Shown piece by piece: positions 42,957 through 52,282 of a stretch of 64,000 nt of DNA (positions are counted from its first letter, which is position 1; the number at the start of each line of letters is the position of its first letter). Origin of the DNA: Holophagales bacterium UBA2201 (GTDB taxonomy: Bacteria; Acidobacteriota; Thermoanaerobaculia; UBA2201). The stretch spans positions 24,527-88,526 of the forward strand of contig DCUZ01000016.1 of the NCBI GenBank assembly GCA_002327305.1. Reading direction: 5' to 3'. Below the pieces are notes generated by a model. It was not told where the DNA came from. It ran no database searches and was given only the letters and a program-made list of their open reading frames with translations. The position numbers and the translations under genes are program-made.

Positions 42957-45799
42957 GGTTCCCCTCCACCAGTTTCGAGTTTCGAGTTTCGAGTTTCGAG
43001 TTTGCGTGGTCGGAACTCTGAGCTCCGAACTCCGAACTCCGAACTCCGAACTGTTTTCAAGTAGTACACCGCCGGCCTCGTCCCGAGCGATTCGAGGACC
43101 CGGTAGGCCCGGGGGGAGGCGGCCTGCTTCGAAACCGCCGATGCGGGGTCGAGGAGATTGCCGAAGGTGATGGCGCCGGTTGGGCAGGTCTGGGCGCAGG
43201 CGGTGGTGAGGTCGCCGTCGCGCACCTTTTGCCCTTTATCCTTCGCCTGGTCCTTGGCGCCGACGATGCGCTGGATGCAGAAGGTGCACTTCTCCATCAC
43301 CCCCGCGGGACGGCGGGAGAGGTCTGGGTTGGTCATCTTCGGCAGGGGTTCCGGCAGGGGTTCGTCCAGCCAGTTGAACCGGCGCACCTTGTAGGGGCAG
43401 TTGTTGGCGCAGTAGCGGGTGCCGACGCAGCGGTTGTATACCTGCGCGTTGAGCCCCTCGGGATTGTGGTAGGTGGCCAGGACCGGGCACACCGCCTCGC
43501 AGGGGGCGTGGTCGCAGTGCTGGCAGAGCATGGGGAGGAATTCAAGGCGGCCGTCGCCGCCGAAATAGGGCTCCAGCCGGATCCACGCCATCTCGCGCCC
43601 CTTGAGGTGCTCGTCGAGGCCGGTGAGGCGGATGTTGTTCTCCAGGTAGCAGGCCGCCACGCAGGAGGAACAGCCGGTGCACTTGTCCAGGTCGATCGCC
43701 ATCCCCCAGCGGTAGTCCTTGTGTTCGTGCTCGGGGTAGAGGGTGGCCTGGGTATGATTCGGCTTGTCGATTGGATCGCCCCGCCATTCCGCGCGCATGC
43801 CATCTTGCGCGCAAAATATTATCAATTCCCTTTTTTCCTGAAGGATGCCCCGGCCCGTCGCGGTCATGCCGCCCGACAGGATGGGAAGGCGGACCTTCTC
43901 CCCCTTGGCCCTGATGGATTTCAGCGGGAAGATGGCGTCGGGTTCGGCTGCGGCAAACCTTGACAGGGGGAGATTCTCTCCCATGAGGAAGGGGCGCTGG
44001 ATCATAAAGACCCCTTCGGCGAGGCCCATCTGGACCTTGACGGGAAGATCGAGCGAAACGCCGTCAATGTCCGCTGTGACGACATCCTTGTCCGCCACTC
44101 CCAGTTTGCGGGCATCCTCCGTGGAGACGGAGAGCCACCGGCCGTAGGTGATGGTGGAAAGGGGGTCGGGGATCTCGTGGAGGAGCGGCAGGGCCGCCGA
44201 CCGGCCGTCGCCGGTCCGCACGGAGGGGGTGATCACGGCGACGGGGGTCTTGGCAGTAGGAGCAAACAAGATCTTGGGGGGAGATTCAAGCCTAATCTCC
44301 AGAGATTCCTCAACCTGTTGTTCAAAGCAAGCAAAGCCTTTATTCAATGCAGTTGGAGAGATCCTCCATCTATTGCTGATCTCTTTCTGCATATCGTACT
44401 GCTCAACTATGAAGTCAAGCAATACATCACCTAAGGCGCGGCTGTCGTGAATTGGTGCAATTGCAGGGGCGTGAACGTTCGAAAGGCCTGTCCTGGGCAA
44501 TTGATCTCCCCATGATTCCAGCGGAAGCGATAACGGCAGGACAATCGTGCAGGCTCGTATCGTCGGCGTGAGAGTGTCGCCAATTCCCACCACAAGAGAG
44601 GCGCGGCCGGTGGCATTGCGAAGTTCAGGGATATGGGCGTGGGGGTCGGCCCCGGCGGCGATGAAAATCCCGCCGCTACTGGCTTTGCGAGCCTCTGCCC
44701 AGGCCAGGAGTTCGGAATTCCCGCCGCCGTTGGGCCGCTTTATGAAGTGGCCGAAGTCCACCGTGCAATCGGTCATCCCCAGGGCAAACTGGTTGAGCGC
44801 CGTCATCATCGCTGCCGCCTCGCCTCCCGGCCCCGCCGTGCAGACGCCGCCGGCGATGAGGAGGGGTGCCTGCGCGGAGCCCAGCGCGCCGGCCAGCCGG
44901 TCGAGGGAAGCGGCGTCCATCCCCGTCTCGAAAAGCGCCTGCTCGCGGCTGACGAACGGCACGGCCGCCAGGACCGTCGGGGGCAGAGGTTTCCTCGCGG
45001 GCAGGGCCCGGATTAGGTGAGCGAGGAGGAACGCCTCGCTGCCGGGGCGGACCGTGATACGAAGGTCGGCGTTGGACCCGGTGAGGGAGAAGTGGGGCTC
45101 CAAGTGGAGCCACTCGAAGCCGCCACGCGTGCGGTTCTCCGCGACCTTCCGGGCGTACTCCACCGGGCTAACGAAGGTCTCCAGGATATCGGCCCCCAGA
45201 GTGACCAACAGGTCGGCCTTCTCCATGGCGTAGGAAGGAACGACGGGGCGACCGAAGAGTTTGTCATTGGCCTTGGCGATGGCAGAAGGAAAAAGAGGAT
45301 CAAAGATGATATGTTCGATTCCGAACCTATCACAGAATGCCACCATCAGCGTAGCTAACGCTCCGGTCGCTGTGTCGGTCACCAACAGGTGCGGCCCCTT
45401 CTCCTTGAGCGCGTTGCCGATGGTTTCGAGGGCGGTGTCCCAGGTGACGGGCTGGAAGACCCCATCCCTCTGTTGGACGAGGGGTTCCTTGATCCGCTCG
45501 GGATTGTAGAGCCGCGAGAGCGAGGCCTGGCCGCGGATGCACAGCGCCCCGCGGTTGATCGGATGCTCGGGATTCCCCTCCAGCTTCACCGGCCACCCCT
45601 CGCGCACCCGGGCCAGGACGCCGCACCCGGCGGGGCATTCGGTGCAGATGGTCGGCACCCACTTTGCCTCGCCCGGCAGGACGCCGTCGTCCGGCGGTAC
45701 GAGGGCCGGGATCAGTTTTTCCGGCGGCTTGCCCTGGCAGGCCACCGCCGCTGTCCCTCCGGCCAACCCCAATATGCGCAAGAACTGTCGTCTATTCAT
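42953..45799 (-). CDS. actB: Alternative complex III subunit ActB (molybdopterin-like plus Fe-S)
   Basis: About 948 residues. ATG 45799 begins a twin-arginine signal MNRRQFLRILG with a Cys lipobox-like end (AVAC), so the protein is exported folded. A long molybdopterin-oxidoreductase-like domain follows with CTECPAGCGV, then an Fe-S domain from about residue 740 with CTGCSSCVAAC, CQHCDHAPCEAVC, CVGTRYCANNC and CTFC/CAQTCP, four cluster sites. The final 33 residues (RSSEFGVRSSEFRP and so on) are encoded by heptamer repeat arrays and have no counterpart in the family. In other ActB proteins the cofactor pocket is vestigial; I cannot tell here. Confidence 0.93.
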   Translation of the reverse strand: MNRRQFLRILGLAGGTAAVACQGKPPEKLIPALVPPDDGVLPGEAKWVPTICTECPAGCGVLARVREGWPVKLEGNPEHPINRGALCIRGQASLSRLYNPERIKEPLVQQRDGVFQPVTWDTALETIGNALKEKGPHLLVTDTATGALATLMVAFCDRFGIEHIIFDPLFPSAIAKANDKLFGRPVVPSYAMEKADLLVTLGADILETFVSPVEYARKVAENRTRGGFEWLHLEPHFSLTGSNADLRITVRPGSEAFLLAHLIRALPARKPLPPTVLAAVPFVSREQALFETGMDAASLDRLAGALGSAQAPLLIAGGVCTAGPGGEAAAMMTALNQFALGMTDCTVDFGHFIKRPNGGGNSELLAWAEARKASSGGIFIAAGADPHAHIPELRNATGRASLVVGIGDTLTPTIRACTIVLPLSLPLESWGDQLPRTGLSNVHAPAIAPIHDSRALGDVLLDFIVEQYDMQKEISNRWRISPTALNKGFACFEQQVEESLEIRLESPPKILFAPTAKTPVAVITPSVRTGDGRSAALPLLHEIPDPLSTITYGRWLSVSTEDARKLGVADKDVVTADIDGVSLDLPVKVQMGLAEGVFMIQRPFLMGENLPLSRFAAAEPDAIFPLKSIRAKGEKVRLPILSGGMTATGRGILQEKRELIIFCAQDGMRAEWRGDPIDKPNHTQATLYPEHEHKDYRWGMAIDLDKCTGCSSCVAACYLENNIRLTGLDEHLKGREMAWIRLEPYFGGDGRLEFLPMLCQHCDHAPCEAVCPVLATYHNPEGLNAQVYNRCVGTRYCANNCPYKVRRFNWLDEPLPEPLPKMTNPDLSRRPAGVMEKCTFCIQRIVGAKDQAKDKGQKVRDGDLTTACAQTCPTGAITFGNLLDPASAVSKQAASPRAYRVLESLGTRPAVYYLKTVRSSEFGVRSSEFRPRKLETRNSKLETGGGEP
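42971..43052. repeat. TTCGAGT and GAACTCC heptamer arrays inside actB
   Basis: Four units of gtttcga (42971-43002) and, after a short gap, five units of the gaactcc type (43011-43052). They lie within the actB reading frame and add the tail of that protein. The same TTCGAGT unit forms the array at 11431-11600. Confidence 0.9.
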
Positions 45800-45825
45800 G
45801 CCGATTCTCCATGCGCGACCTTCCA

Positions 45826-45902
45826 ATTGCTGAATGGTGCCGCAGGCTTCAGCCTGCGCGTTTTTAAAATTCCAAGGGCGCAGCATGCTGCGCCCCTACG
45901 AA
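45826..45902. repeat. REP-like double hairpin between actA and actB
   Basis: Hairpin cgcaggc-ttca-gcctgcg (45841-45858) and a 20-base perfect palindrome gggcgcagcatgctgcgccc (45876-45895). Similar double hairpins with gtaggggcgcag arms are frequent repeats in many GC-rich bacterial genomes. Confidence 0.75.
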
Positions 45903-45911
45903 TGCTTTTCA

Positions 45912-46421
45912 TCATTTGTGGCACGCCCAACAGTCGGTCGGGGCGCCCTTCTGCCGGTGGCAGTTGACGCAGAACCCCATCTGCAATGAACGCACCTGGC
46001 GCACGCGCGTCTGCGCCTTGAGCTCCCCGTGACAGACGGCGCAGTCCACGCCGGCCCTGATGTGGCGCTTGTGGGTGAACCGGACATGCCAGGGGACGGC
46101 GTGCACCCTGACCCACGGAACGGGCTCCTTGCGCTCCCAGTAGCCGGCCAGCTGCCGGATCTCGGGCCGGTCGGCCGCGGCGCTCTCGTGGCACTCCATG
46201 CAGACGCTCATCGCCGGCACCCCCGCGCGCGGGGACTGGTCGGCGGTGGTGTGGCAATGGGCGCACGCGAGCCCCACGCTCAGGATGTGGGTGGGATGGG
46301 GGAACGCGATGGGCTGGACCGGGGCCTCGTGCTTCCGCCAATCCCACGCCAGGGCTCCCACGGCGGCGAGGGCGGTCATGAAGTAGCCCGTCAGGAGGAG
46401 CGGGAGGATGATCTTCTTCAT
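45912..46421 (-). CDS. actA: Alternative complex III subunit ActA, pentahaem cytochrome c
   Basis: 169 residues, N-terminal membrane anchor (ILPLLLTGYFMTALAAVGALAW), then five haem sites CAHCH, CMECH, CAVCH, CVNCH and CWACH. Passes electrons from quinol oxidation to cytochrome c. ATG 46421 overlaps the stop of the preceding gene. Confidence 0.93.
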   Translation of the reverse strand: MKKIILPLLLTGYFMTALAAVGALAWDWRKHEAPVQPIAFPHPTHILSVGLACAHCHTTADQSPRAGVPAMSVCMECHESAAADRPEIRQLAGYWERKEPVPWVRVHAVPWHVRFTHKRHIRAGVDCAVCHGELKAQTRVRQVRSLQMGFCVNCHRQKGAPTDCWACHK

Positions 46422-47668
46422 CGCTGTGCCTCCCCGTGCTCCATGAGATATTTCGCCACCGACTTGACCTCGCCCAGCGACAACCCCAACGCCGGCATGG
46501 CCGGGTAGGCGGGGTCCACCTTCACCGGCTTGCGGATGAAGGCCTCCAGATCCCCGAGGCGGTCCCGGTACTTGGGAAGGACCTGGTTGTAGGGCGGCCC
46601 CACCACCTTGCGGTCGAATTGGTGACAGGCGGTGCACCGCTCGTTGAAGATCTGCTCGCCGAGGGCGACATCGACGACGATGGAGGCCGCCATCAGGTCC
46701 TCCCGCCGGGCCGTCTCCTCGGCACGCAGGGCGGCGGACTCCATGGCGGCGAGGATGGCGTGCTCCCGGTTGGCCGCCGCCTGCAGGTCCACGGTGCGGA
46801 AGGCCTGCAAGCCGAACAGGACCAGGGCCGAGCCGAAGACGCAGGCGGCGAACCGGGCGTGGGCGTTCTTCAACATGGTGAAGGCCAGAAGCGAAGAGAG
46901 CATGAGCAGGACCACCATCGCGGCGGCCAGGGCAAAGCCGCGGTCGGACAGCGCCTGGAACGGCAGGGTATAGAGGTCCCACACCAGGACCAAAGGCAGG
47001 AGGAGGCCGCCACCGAGCGCCATTCCGGCCCCCAGGTTGCGCAGGAAGATCAGGGAGCGCTCCTCCCCTTCCAGTTTCCGCTCGCTCCACCGGAAATAGA
47101 AGTAGAGCACGGCCCCGCCGGTGGCCAGGACCGACAGGAGGAGCAGGGCGGCCAGGTGCACGGCGACGGAGACGGAGAAGAGGTGGGGCAGGGGCGTCTC
47201 CACGAACCCCCAGTGCTCGGGGAGGAAACCGAGGTCCAGGACGGAGGTGAGCCCCGCCAGGGAGAGAAGGAGCACGGCCGCGCCGGCGCCGCCGAGCCGG
47301 GGGTCCAGCCCGCGCTGGTAGGCCAGCAGGAGGCCGAACGCCAGGAGGAAGGCGGGGAGGAGGAGGAAGAGCATCCGGGCCACGGGGAACACCTCCCCGT
47401 GGAACACCTGCCCCATCAGGAAGGCCAGGGTCAGGAAGGGCAGGATCCCGAACACGACCGGAGGCACCCAGGTGCTCCCCGTGAGCCGGGCCAGCGCGCC
47501 GCCCATCCAGGGATCGCCCCCTTTGGGCACGAGAAGGGAGGCCGCGGTGGAAACCAGCAGCATCCCGGCGTAGGAGAGGAAAAAGAGGAGGAGGAAGGCC
47601 GCCAGGCCGCCCAGGACGGGCAGGTGGTGCATGGTCGGCGGCGGAATGAGGGCGTCAAGGGTTCCCAT
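46418..47668 (-). CDS. Membrane-bound cytochrome c (nine-to-ten helices fused to monohaem domain)
   Basis: 416 residues. The first 320 form a polytopic membrane domain; the last 90 are a cytochrome c domain with CTACH and a later Met ligand candidate in YPAMPALGLSL. In this operon position a monohaem cytochrome c (ActE) is expected, so this may be an ActE-like subunit fused to a membrane anchor. It could link alternative complex III to the oxidase. Confidence 0.8.
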   Translation of the reverse strand: MGTLDALIPPPTMHHLPVLGGLAAFLLLFFLSYAGMLLVSTAASLLVPKGGDPWMGGALARLTGSTWVPPVVFGILPFLTLAFLMGQVFHGEVFPVARMLFLLLPAFLLAFGLLLAYQRGLDPRLGGAGAAVLLLSLAGLTSVLDLGFLPEHWGFVETPLPHLFSVSVAVHLAALLLLSVLATGGAVLYFYFRWSERKLEGEERSLIFLRNLGAGMALGGGLLLPLVLVWDLYTLPFQALSDRGFALAAAMVVLLMLSSLLAFTMLKNAHARFAACVFGSALVLFGLQAFRTVDLQAAANREHAILAAMESAALRAEETARREDLMAASIVVDVALGEQIFNERCTACHQFDRKVVGPPYNQVLPKYRDRLGDLEAFIRKPVKVDPAYPAMPALGLSLGEVKSVAKYLMEHGEAQR

Positions 47669-47704
47669 GGGCGGCGGGTCCTTTCCCGGTCGGGTCGTGG
47701 TCTG

Positions 47705-48568
47705 TCATGCGGGGGATACCCCTATTTCAATCAGAAGAAGGGCCATCACGGCGACGGCGAAGAGGTTGACGGCCCCGAAGGCGCGGCGGAGGCGCGTTCC
47801 GTCGAAGGGCGGGCGCGCGAACAGAGCTAAAGCCGCCAGGAATACCAACCCCGCCGTGCTGAGCGAGAAATAAAGCCCGGCATTGCGCATCAGCCCGTAC
47901 ATCGGCATGAGGATGCAAGTCCCGATCGCGGCTGCTCCCCACAGGAGGAGCAGTCGGTAGAGGACGGCGGGTGGGAAACGGTCCGCCAGGACGGGATAGC
48001 CGGCGGTCCGGTACTCGTGCTCGTACATCATGGAAAGGACCCAGAAGTGGGGCACCTGCCAGAAAAAGAAAAAGGCCATCAGGATCAGGAGCGGCGCGTC
48101 GAGGGGCGTGCCGCCGCCCGTCACCCATCCGATGGCGGGAGGGACGGCCCCCACGAGGCCGCCGGGGACGGAGGCGAAGGCCGTGTATCGCTTGAGCGGC
48201 GTGTAGAGGCCGTTGTACCAAACGATGGAGAAGGCGCCCAACGCCGCCGGGAGCGTTCCGCCTCCCCAGATGGCCAGCACCGCCAGGCCCGCCGACAGGA
48301 AAAGCGCGGCGATGCCCCCCCCGGCGATGGGGCTGATATCCCCGGAGGGGATCGGCCGGCGGCGCGTCCGTTCCATGAGGGCATCGGCCGCCCGTTCCTG
48401 CACCTGGTTCAGCGCCGTGGCGCCGCAGGCCAGGAGGAAGACCCCGGCCACCGGGACCGCGATCCCCGCCCCGAACCCTTCGCGGGCCAGCACCCAGCCG
48501 GTGGCGGCCGAAGCCGTGGTCAGCAGGGCCAGGGGGAGGCGGGTGAGCTGAACGAGGCTCTTCAGCAT
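47705..48568 (-). CDS. ctaB: Protohaem IX farnesyltransferase (haem O synthase)
   Basis: Makes haem O for the oxidase. 287 residues, UbiA fold with nine helices. The prenyl-diphosphate motif reads NQVQERAADALMERTRRRP; the first Asp of the usual DxxxD is Glu here. The second motif region is seen at YNGLYTPLKRY, and WQVPHFWVLSMMYEHEY is conserved. ATG 48568 is preceded by cggaggg. No ctaA is in the window. Confidence 0.92.
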   Translation of the reverse strand: MLKSLVQLTRLPLALLTTASAATGWVLAREGFGAGIAVPVAGVFLLACGATALNQVQERAADALMERTRRRPIPSGDISPIAGGGIAALFLSAGLAVLAIWGGGTLPAALGAFSIVWYNGLYTPLKRYTAFASVPGGLVGAVPPAIGWVTGGGTPLDAPLLILMAFFFFWQVPHFWVLSMMYEHEYRTAGYPVLADRFPPAVLYRLLLLWGAAAIGTCILMPMYGLMRNAGLYFSLSTAGLVFLAALALFARPPFDGTRLRRAFGAVNLFAVAVMALLLIEIGVSPA

Positions 48569-48630
48569 CGCCCCCTCCGAGTCGGGCGTCCCGGCGCCGA
48601 GCCGGATTGGGCTGGATGCGACACAAAGGA

Positions 48631-48690
48631 AATGTAGCCGCACCCTTTAGGGTGCGCCGGAACCCGCAGGCTAAAGCCTGCGGCTACATT
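48631..48690. repeat. REP-like cruciform: two hairpins within outer inverted arms
   Basis: Outer arms aatgtagccgca (48631-48642) and tgcggctacatt (48679-48690). Inside are cgcaccc-ttta-gggtgcg (48639-48656) and cgcaggc-taaa-gcctgcg (48665-48682). It lies between coxB and ctaB. Confidence 0.85.
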
Positions 48691-48722
48691 CCATGACGCA
48701 GGGGTCCGCCCGCTTGCCTGCA

Positions 48723-49631
48723 TCACAGGATCTTGAGGTATTCCAGCAGAATGCTCATCTGCTCGTCTGTCAGCTCCGACGGCGGCATCAGATCGTCGTA
48801 GCCTTTCACCAGCTCATCGGACGGCTTCAGGAGCGCCTTGCGCAGGTAGGCCTCGTCCGACTTTAACTCGTAGACCTGCCCGCCGGCGATCACCGTCACC
48901 GTCCGGCCCCAGATCCCCTTGAGGGTGGGCCCCACGCTCTCCGTGCCGTCGGTGGAGTGGCAGGCGAAGCACCCCCACTCCTCCATCACCTCCCGCGCCG
49001 CGTCGGCGGCCGAAGGCGCCTCGGTCCCCGACATCTCCGTCGGGGACGGGGCGGCCAGCCAGCGCTCGAACTCCGCCGGTTCCATCACGATGACCTGCGA
49101 AATCATGTAGGCGTGGCGCTCGCCGCAGAACTCGGCGCAGAAGATGTCGGCCGGCCCCATGCTCTGCGGCTTGAACCAGAGGTAGCTCTCCTGTCCGGGG
49201 ACGGCGTCCTCCTTCACCCGGAAGGCCGGCACGTAGAAGGAGTGGATGACGTCCACCGAGCGGAGATTCACCTTCACGGGGCGCCCCAGTGGCACGAAGA
49301 GCTTTTCGGACTTCTTCCCGTTGGCATACTCGAATCCCCAGTCCCACATGCGTCCCGTCACCGTAACCTCCAACGATCCCGGCGGCGGCCGGCGCAAAAA
49401 CTCGAACCCCTTATAGCCGTACCAGAACATCACCAGCACCAACAGGGTGGGGATGAGGGTCCACGCGACCTCGAGGGCGGTGGAGCCCTTCACCTCCTCG
49501 GCCTGCGGGTGGCGGGAACGACGGTAGCGCACCACGAACCAAAGCATGAGCCCCGTGACCAGGAGCAGGAGGGCGACGGAGATCGCGATGATGAGGAGGA
49601 ACACCTGGTCGACGGCGGCGGTGGTGGTCAT
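48723..49631 (-). CDS. coxB: Cytochrome c oxidase subunit II with fused cytochrome c (caa3 type)
   Basis: 302 residues: two N-terminal helices, a cupredoxin domain with the CuA ligands CAEFCGERHAYM near residue 165, and a C-terminal cytochrome c domain (CFACH near 222). The fusion defines caa3 oxidases. It follows the small subunit IV gene by nine bases. Confidence 0.95.
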   Translation of the reverse strand: MTTTAAVDQVFLLIIAISVALLLLVTGLMLWFVVRYRRSRHPQAEEVKGSTALEVAWTLIPTLLVLVMFWYGYKGFEFLRRPPPGSLEVTVTGRMWDWGFEYANGKKSEKLFVPLGRPVKVNLRSVDVIHSFYVPAFRVKEDAVPGQESYLWFKPQSMGPADIFCAEFCGERHAYMISQVIVMEPAEFERWLAAPSPTEMSGTEAPSAADAAREVMEEWGCFACHSTDGTESVGPTLKGIWGRTVTVIAGGQVYELKSDEAYLRKALLKPSDELVKGYDDLMPPSELTDEQMSILLEYLKIL

Positions 49632-49640
49632 GGCGGTCCC

Positions 49641-49919
49641 CTACCGGAAGGCCACGTCGGCGAAGGTCAGCGCCATGATCACCGTGATCGTGGCCGCGGC
49701 CGCCAAGAGCATGACGCGGAAGATTACGGGCTCGACCTTGAGCCGCATGAAGAACAGGAGCACCAGGGAGGCCTTCACCGCGGCGATGGCTATGGCGGTG
49801 AACACCGAGAAGCTCCCCAGGTGGAGCCCCGCCACCGTGACCGTGACCGCGGTCAGGACCAGCAGCGAGGCCCAGACGGTGAGAACATGGCCGGCGGGGA
49901 TGTGGACGCGGTTCTCCAT
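49641..49919 (-). CDS. Cytochrome c oxidase subunit IV (prokaryotic type)
   Basis: 92 residues, three membrane helices; HLGSFSVFTAIAIAAVKASLV and LLFFMRLK are typical of the small oxidase subunit. The 117-base gap before it (49920-50036) has no convincing gene, only a 34-codon frame. Confidence 0.88.
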   Translation of the reverse strand: MENRVHIPAGHVLTVWASLLVLTAVTVTVAGLHLGSFSVFTAIAIAAVKASLVLLFFMRLKVEPVIFRVMLLAAAATITVIMALTFADVAFR

Positions 49920-50036
49920 GGCGGCTCCTACCTTATGTTAATAAGCATGCTGTGCCCTCGGCGGTGGCAATGTCCCGCTTCCCATCGGCCCATCCGGTCT
50001 TCGAAGACGCGTTCTTCATTCTTGTACCCTCGTCCA

Positions 50037-50675
50037 TCAGGAGATCAGGTAGAACAATGGAAATAAAAAGATCCAGATCACATCCACGAGGTGCCAGTAG
50101 AGACCGGCGTTCTCCAGCCGGTCCGCCAGCGCCCCGGGCCCCTCCCCCTCCGCCGACCGCGCCGCGCGAAGGACGAAGACGAGCATCACGGCCAGGACGA
50201 CCATGCCGATGACGACGTGCAGGGCGTGCAGGCCGGTCAGGGTGTAGTAGAGCCCGTAGAACACCTGCTCGCCCGGCGTGTGGGCCGCGGCGAGCGCGGG
50301 CGAGTTCGGGTAGATGCCGTGGCGGAACTTGGCGGCCCACTCGAACCCCTTGACGACGAGAAAGACAGCCCCCAGCGCGATGGTGGCGCCGGTCCACGCG
50401 GCGGCCCGCCCGGCGCGCCCCTGCTCCATGGCGGCGATGGCCAGGACCATCGTCAGCGAGGAGGTGAGGAGGACGAGGGTGTTGACCAGACCGAGGGAGA
50501 GGTTCAATTCCTGGGCGGCGAAGTGAAAGTCACCGGAGTAGCGGACCCTGAACACGGCGTAAGCGAGGAAACAGCCGGCGAAGAGGAGCATCTCCGTCAG
50601 AAGGAACAGCCACATCCCGATCCGCGACACTTCCGGGTCGCGGTGGGTGTGGGGGGCGGGGACGGCAGCGCTCAC
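50037..50675 (-). CDS. coxC: Cytochrome c oxidase subunit III
   Basis: 212 residues with five helices; begins with RIGMWLFLLTEMLLFAG and has YYTLTGLHALHVVIGM and YWHLVDVIWIFLFPLFYL, all family landmarks. The GTG start overlaps the coxA stop (GTGA). The frame open far upstream is a shadow of coxA. Confidence 0.95.
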   Translation of the reverse strand: MSAAVPAPHTHRDPEVSRIGMWLFLLTEMLLFAGCFLAYAVFRVRYSGDFHFAAQELNLSLGLVNTLVLLTSSLTMVLAIAAMEQGRAGRAAAWTGATIALGAVFLVVKGFEWAAKFRHGIYPNSPALAAAHTPGEQVFYGLYYTLTGLHALHVVIGMVVLAVMLVFVLRAARSAEGEGPGALADRLENAGLYWHLVDVIWIFLFPLFYLIS

Positions 50676-52282
50676 CGCGCCGGCCCCTTCGAGAAGTCGT
50701 ACGGCTCCCCCACCTCGGGTGGCAGGGAGAAATTCTCCTCGGGGGGAGGCGAGGGGATGGTCCACTCCAACGAAACCCCGCCCCAGGGATTGGCCGGCGC
50801 CCTCTCCCCGCGCCGCAGGGCGCGCAGGAGCGCCGCCGCCAGGACGACCAGGCCGGCCACCAGGATCCAGGAGCCCACCGTGGCGACGACGTGGAGCGTC
50901 TGGAAGCGGGGCAGGTAGTCGTAATACCGGCGGGGCATCCCCATCATCCCCAGGATCAGCATGCTGAAATAGAGCATGTTGAATCCCACGAACTGATGGG
51001 CCAGGGCCACCCATACGGCCCTCTTGCTGTACATCCGCCCGGTCATTTTCGGAAACCAGTAGAGGAGGGCGGCCATGAAGGCGAACACCGCGCCGCCGAA
51101 GATGATGTAGTGGAAATGCCCCACCACGAAATAGGTGTCGTGGAGGTGGATGTCCGTGGCGAGGGCCCCCTGCATGAGCCCGGTGAGCCCCCCGATGGAG
51201 AAGAGGAAGATGAAGGCGAGGACGTAGACCAGGGGGGGCTCCAGTTCGATGGACCCCTTGTAGAGGGTGGCGACCCAGTTGAAGACCTTGACCCCCGAGG
51301 GGATGGCCACGAGGAAGGTGAGGAGGGAGAAGATCCAGCGGCTGGTGTCGCTCATCCCGGAGGTGAACATGTGGTGGCCCCACACCAGGTAGCCCACGAA
51401 GGCGATGGCCAGGGAGGAGAGGGCGATGGCCTTGTATCCGTAGATCCGCTTCTTGGCGAAGGTGGGGATGATTTCGGAGATATAGCCCATGGGGGGGAGG
51501 ATCATGATGTAGACGGCCGGGTGGGAGTAGATCCAGAAGAGGTGCTGGAACAACAGGGGGTCGCCTCCCTTGGCGGGATCGAAGAGGCCGATCCCGAAGA
51601 GGCGCTCCGCCATGACCAGGACGAGGGTGATGGCCAGGATGGGGGTGGCCAGGATCTGGATCCAGGCGGTGGCGTAGTGGGCCCAGACGAAGAGAGGCAT
51701 GCGGAAGAAGGTCATGCCCGGGGCCCGGAGCCGGTGAACGGTGGTGATGAAGTTGAGGCCGGTCAAAATGGAGGAAAAGCCCAGAACGAAAGCGGCGAAG
51801 ACGGCCAGCGTGACGTTGGTCCCCGTGCGCAGACTATAGGGCACATAGAAGGTCCACCCGGTGTCCGGGGGACCTCCGCCGGTGAAGAGCGAAGCCACGG
51901 CCAGGAGCGCTCCGGCCATGTAGATCCACCACGAGAGGAGGTTGAGGCGGGGGAAAGCCACGTCCTTTGCCCCGATCATGATGGGGAGGAAAAAGTTGCC
52001 GAGGATGGCCGGCATGCCGGGGATGACGAACAGGAAGATCATGATCACGCCGTGGAGGGTGAAGAGGGCGTTGTAGGTGGAGGGTTCGAACAGGGTCTTC
52101 CCCGGGGCGATCAATTCCAGACGCATCAGGATCCCGATGGCCGCCCCCACGAAGAAGAAGGCAAGGATGGAGATCAAATAGAGGATGGCAATGCGCTTGT
52201 GGTCGGTGGAGAAGATCCAGGATTTCAGCCCCCCGCCGCCGGGCGGGACGTCCAGGTAGCTGGCGTGAAATTCACTGCCCAT
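50672..52282 (-). CDS. coxA: Cytochrome c oxidase subunit I
   Basis: 536 residues, twelve helices. Catalytic haem-copper subunit: FTLHGVIMIF (haem ligand His), HLFWIYSHPAVYIMILP (CuB His and the HPEVY-like motif, with Ala in place of Glu), GHHMFTSG, and HDTYFVVGHFHY. The missing Glu in the HPEVY position is typical of oxidases of the A2 type that use a Tyr-Ser pair. Start overlaps the sco stop by 11 bases. Confidence 0.96.
   Translation of the reverse strand: MGSEFHASYLDVPPGGGGLKSWIFSTDHKRIAILYLISILAFFFVGAAIGILMRLELIAPGKTLFEPSTYNALFTLHGVIMIFLFVIPGMPAILGNFFLPIMIGAKDVAFPRLNLLSWWIYMAGALLAVASLFTGGGPPDTGWTFYVPYSLRTGTNVTLAVFAAFVLGFSSILTGLNFITTVHRLRAPGMTFFRMPLFVWAHYATAWIQILATPILAITLVLVMAERLFGIGLFDPAKGGDPLLFQHLFWIYSHPAVYIMILPPMGYISEIIPTFAKKRIYGYKAIALSSLAIAFVGYLVWGHHMFTSGMSDTSRWIFSLLTFLVAIPSGVKVFNWVATLYKGSIELEPPLVYVLAFIFLFSIGGLTGLMQGALATDIHLHDTYFVVGHFHYIIFGGAVFAFMAALLYWFPKMTGRMYSKRAVWVALAHQFVGFNMLYFSMLILGMMGMPRRYYDYLPRFQTLHVVATVGSWILVAGLVVLAAALLRALRRGERAPANPWGGVSLEWTIPSPPPEENFSLPPEVGEPYDFSKGPAR

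Noticed and set aside
46436..47830. 464-codon plus-strand frame
   Set aside because: Antisense to the membrane cytochrome c gene; composition of Gly, Glu and Arg typical of a shadow.
49933..50036. Small gene in the coxC to subunit IV gap
   Set aside because: A 34-codon minus-strand frame and an opposite frame exist, but neither has a domain or a good ribosome site in a sensible place.
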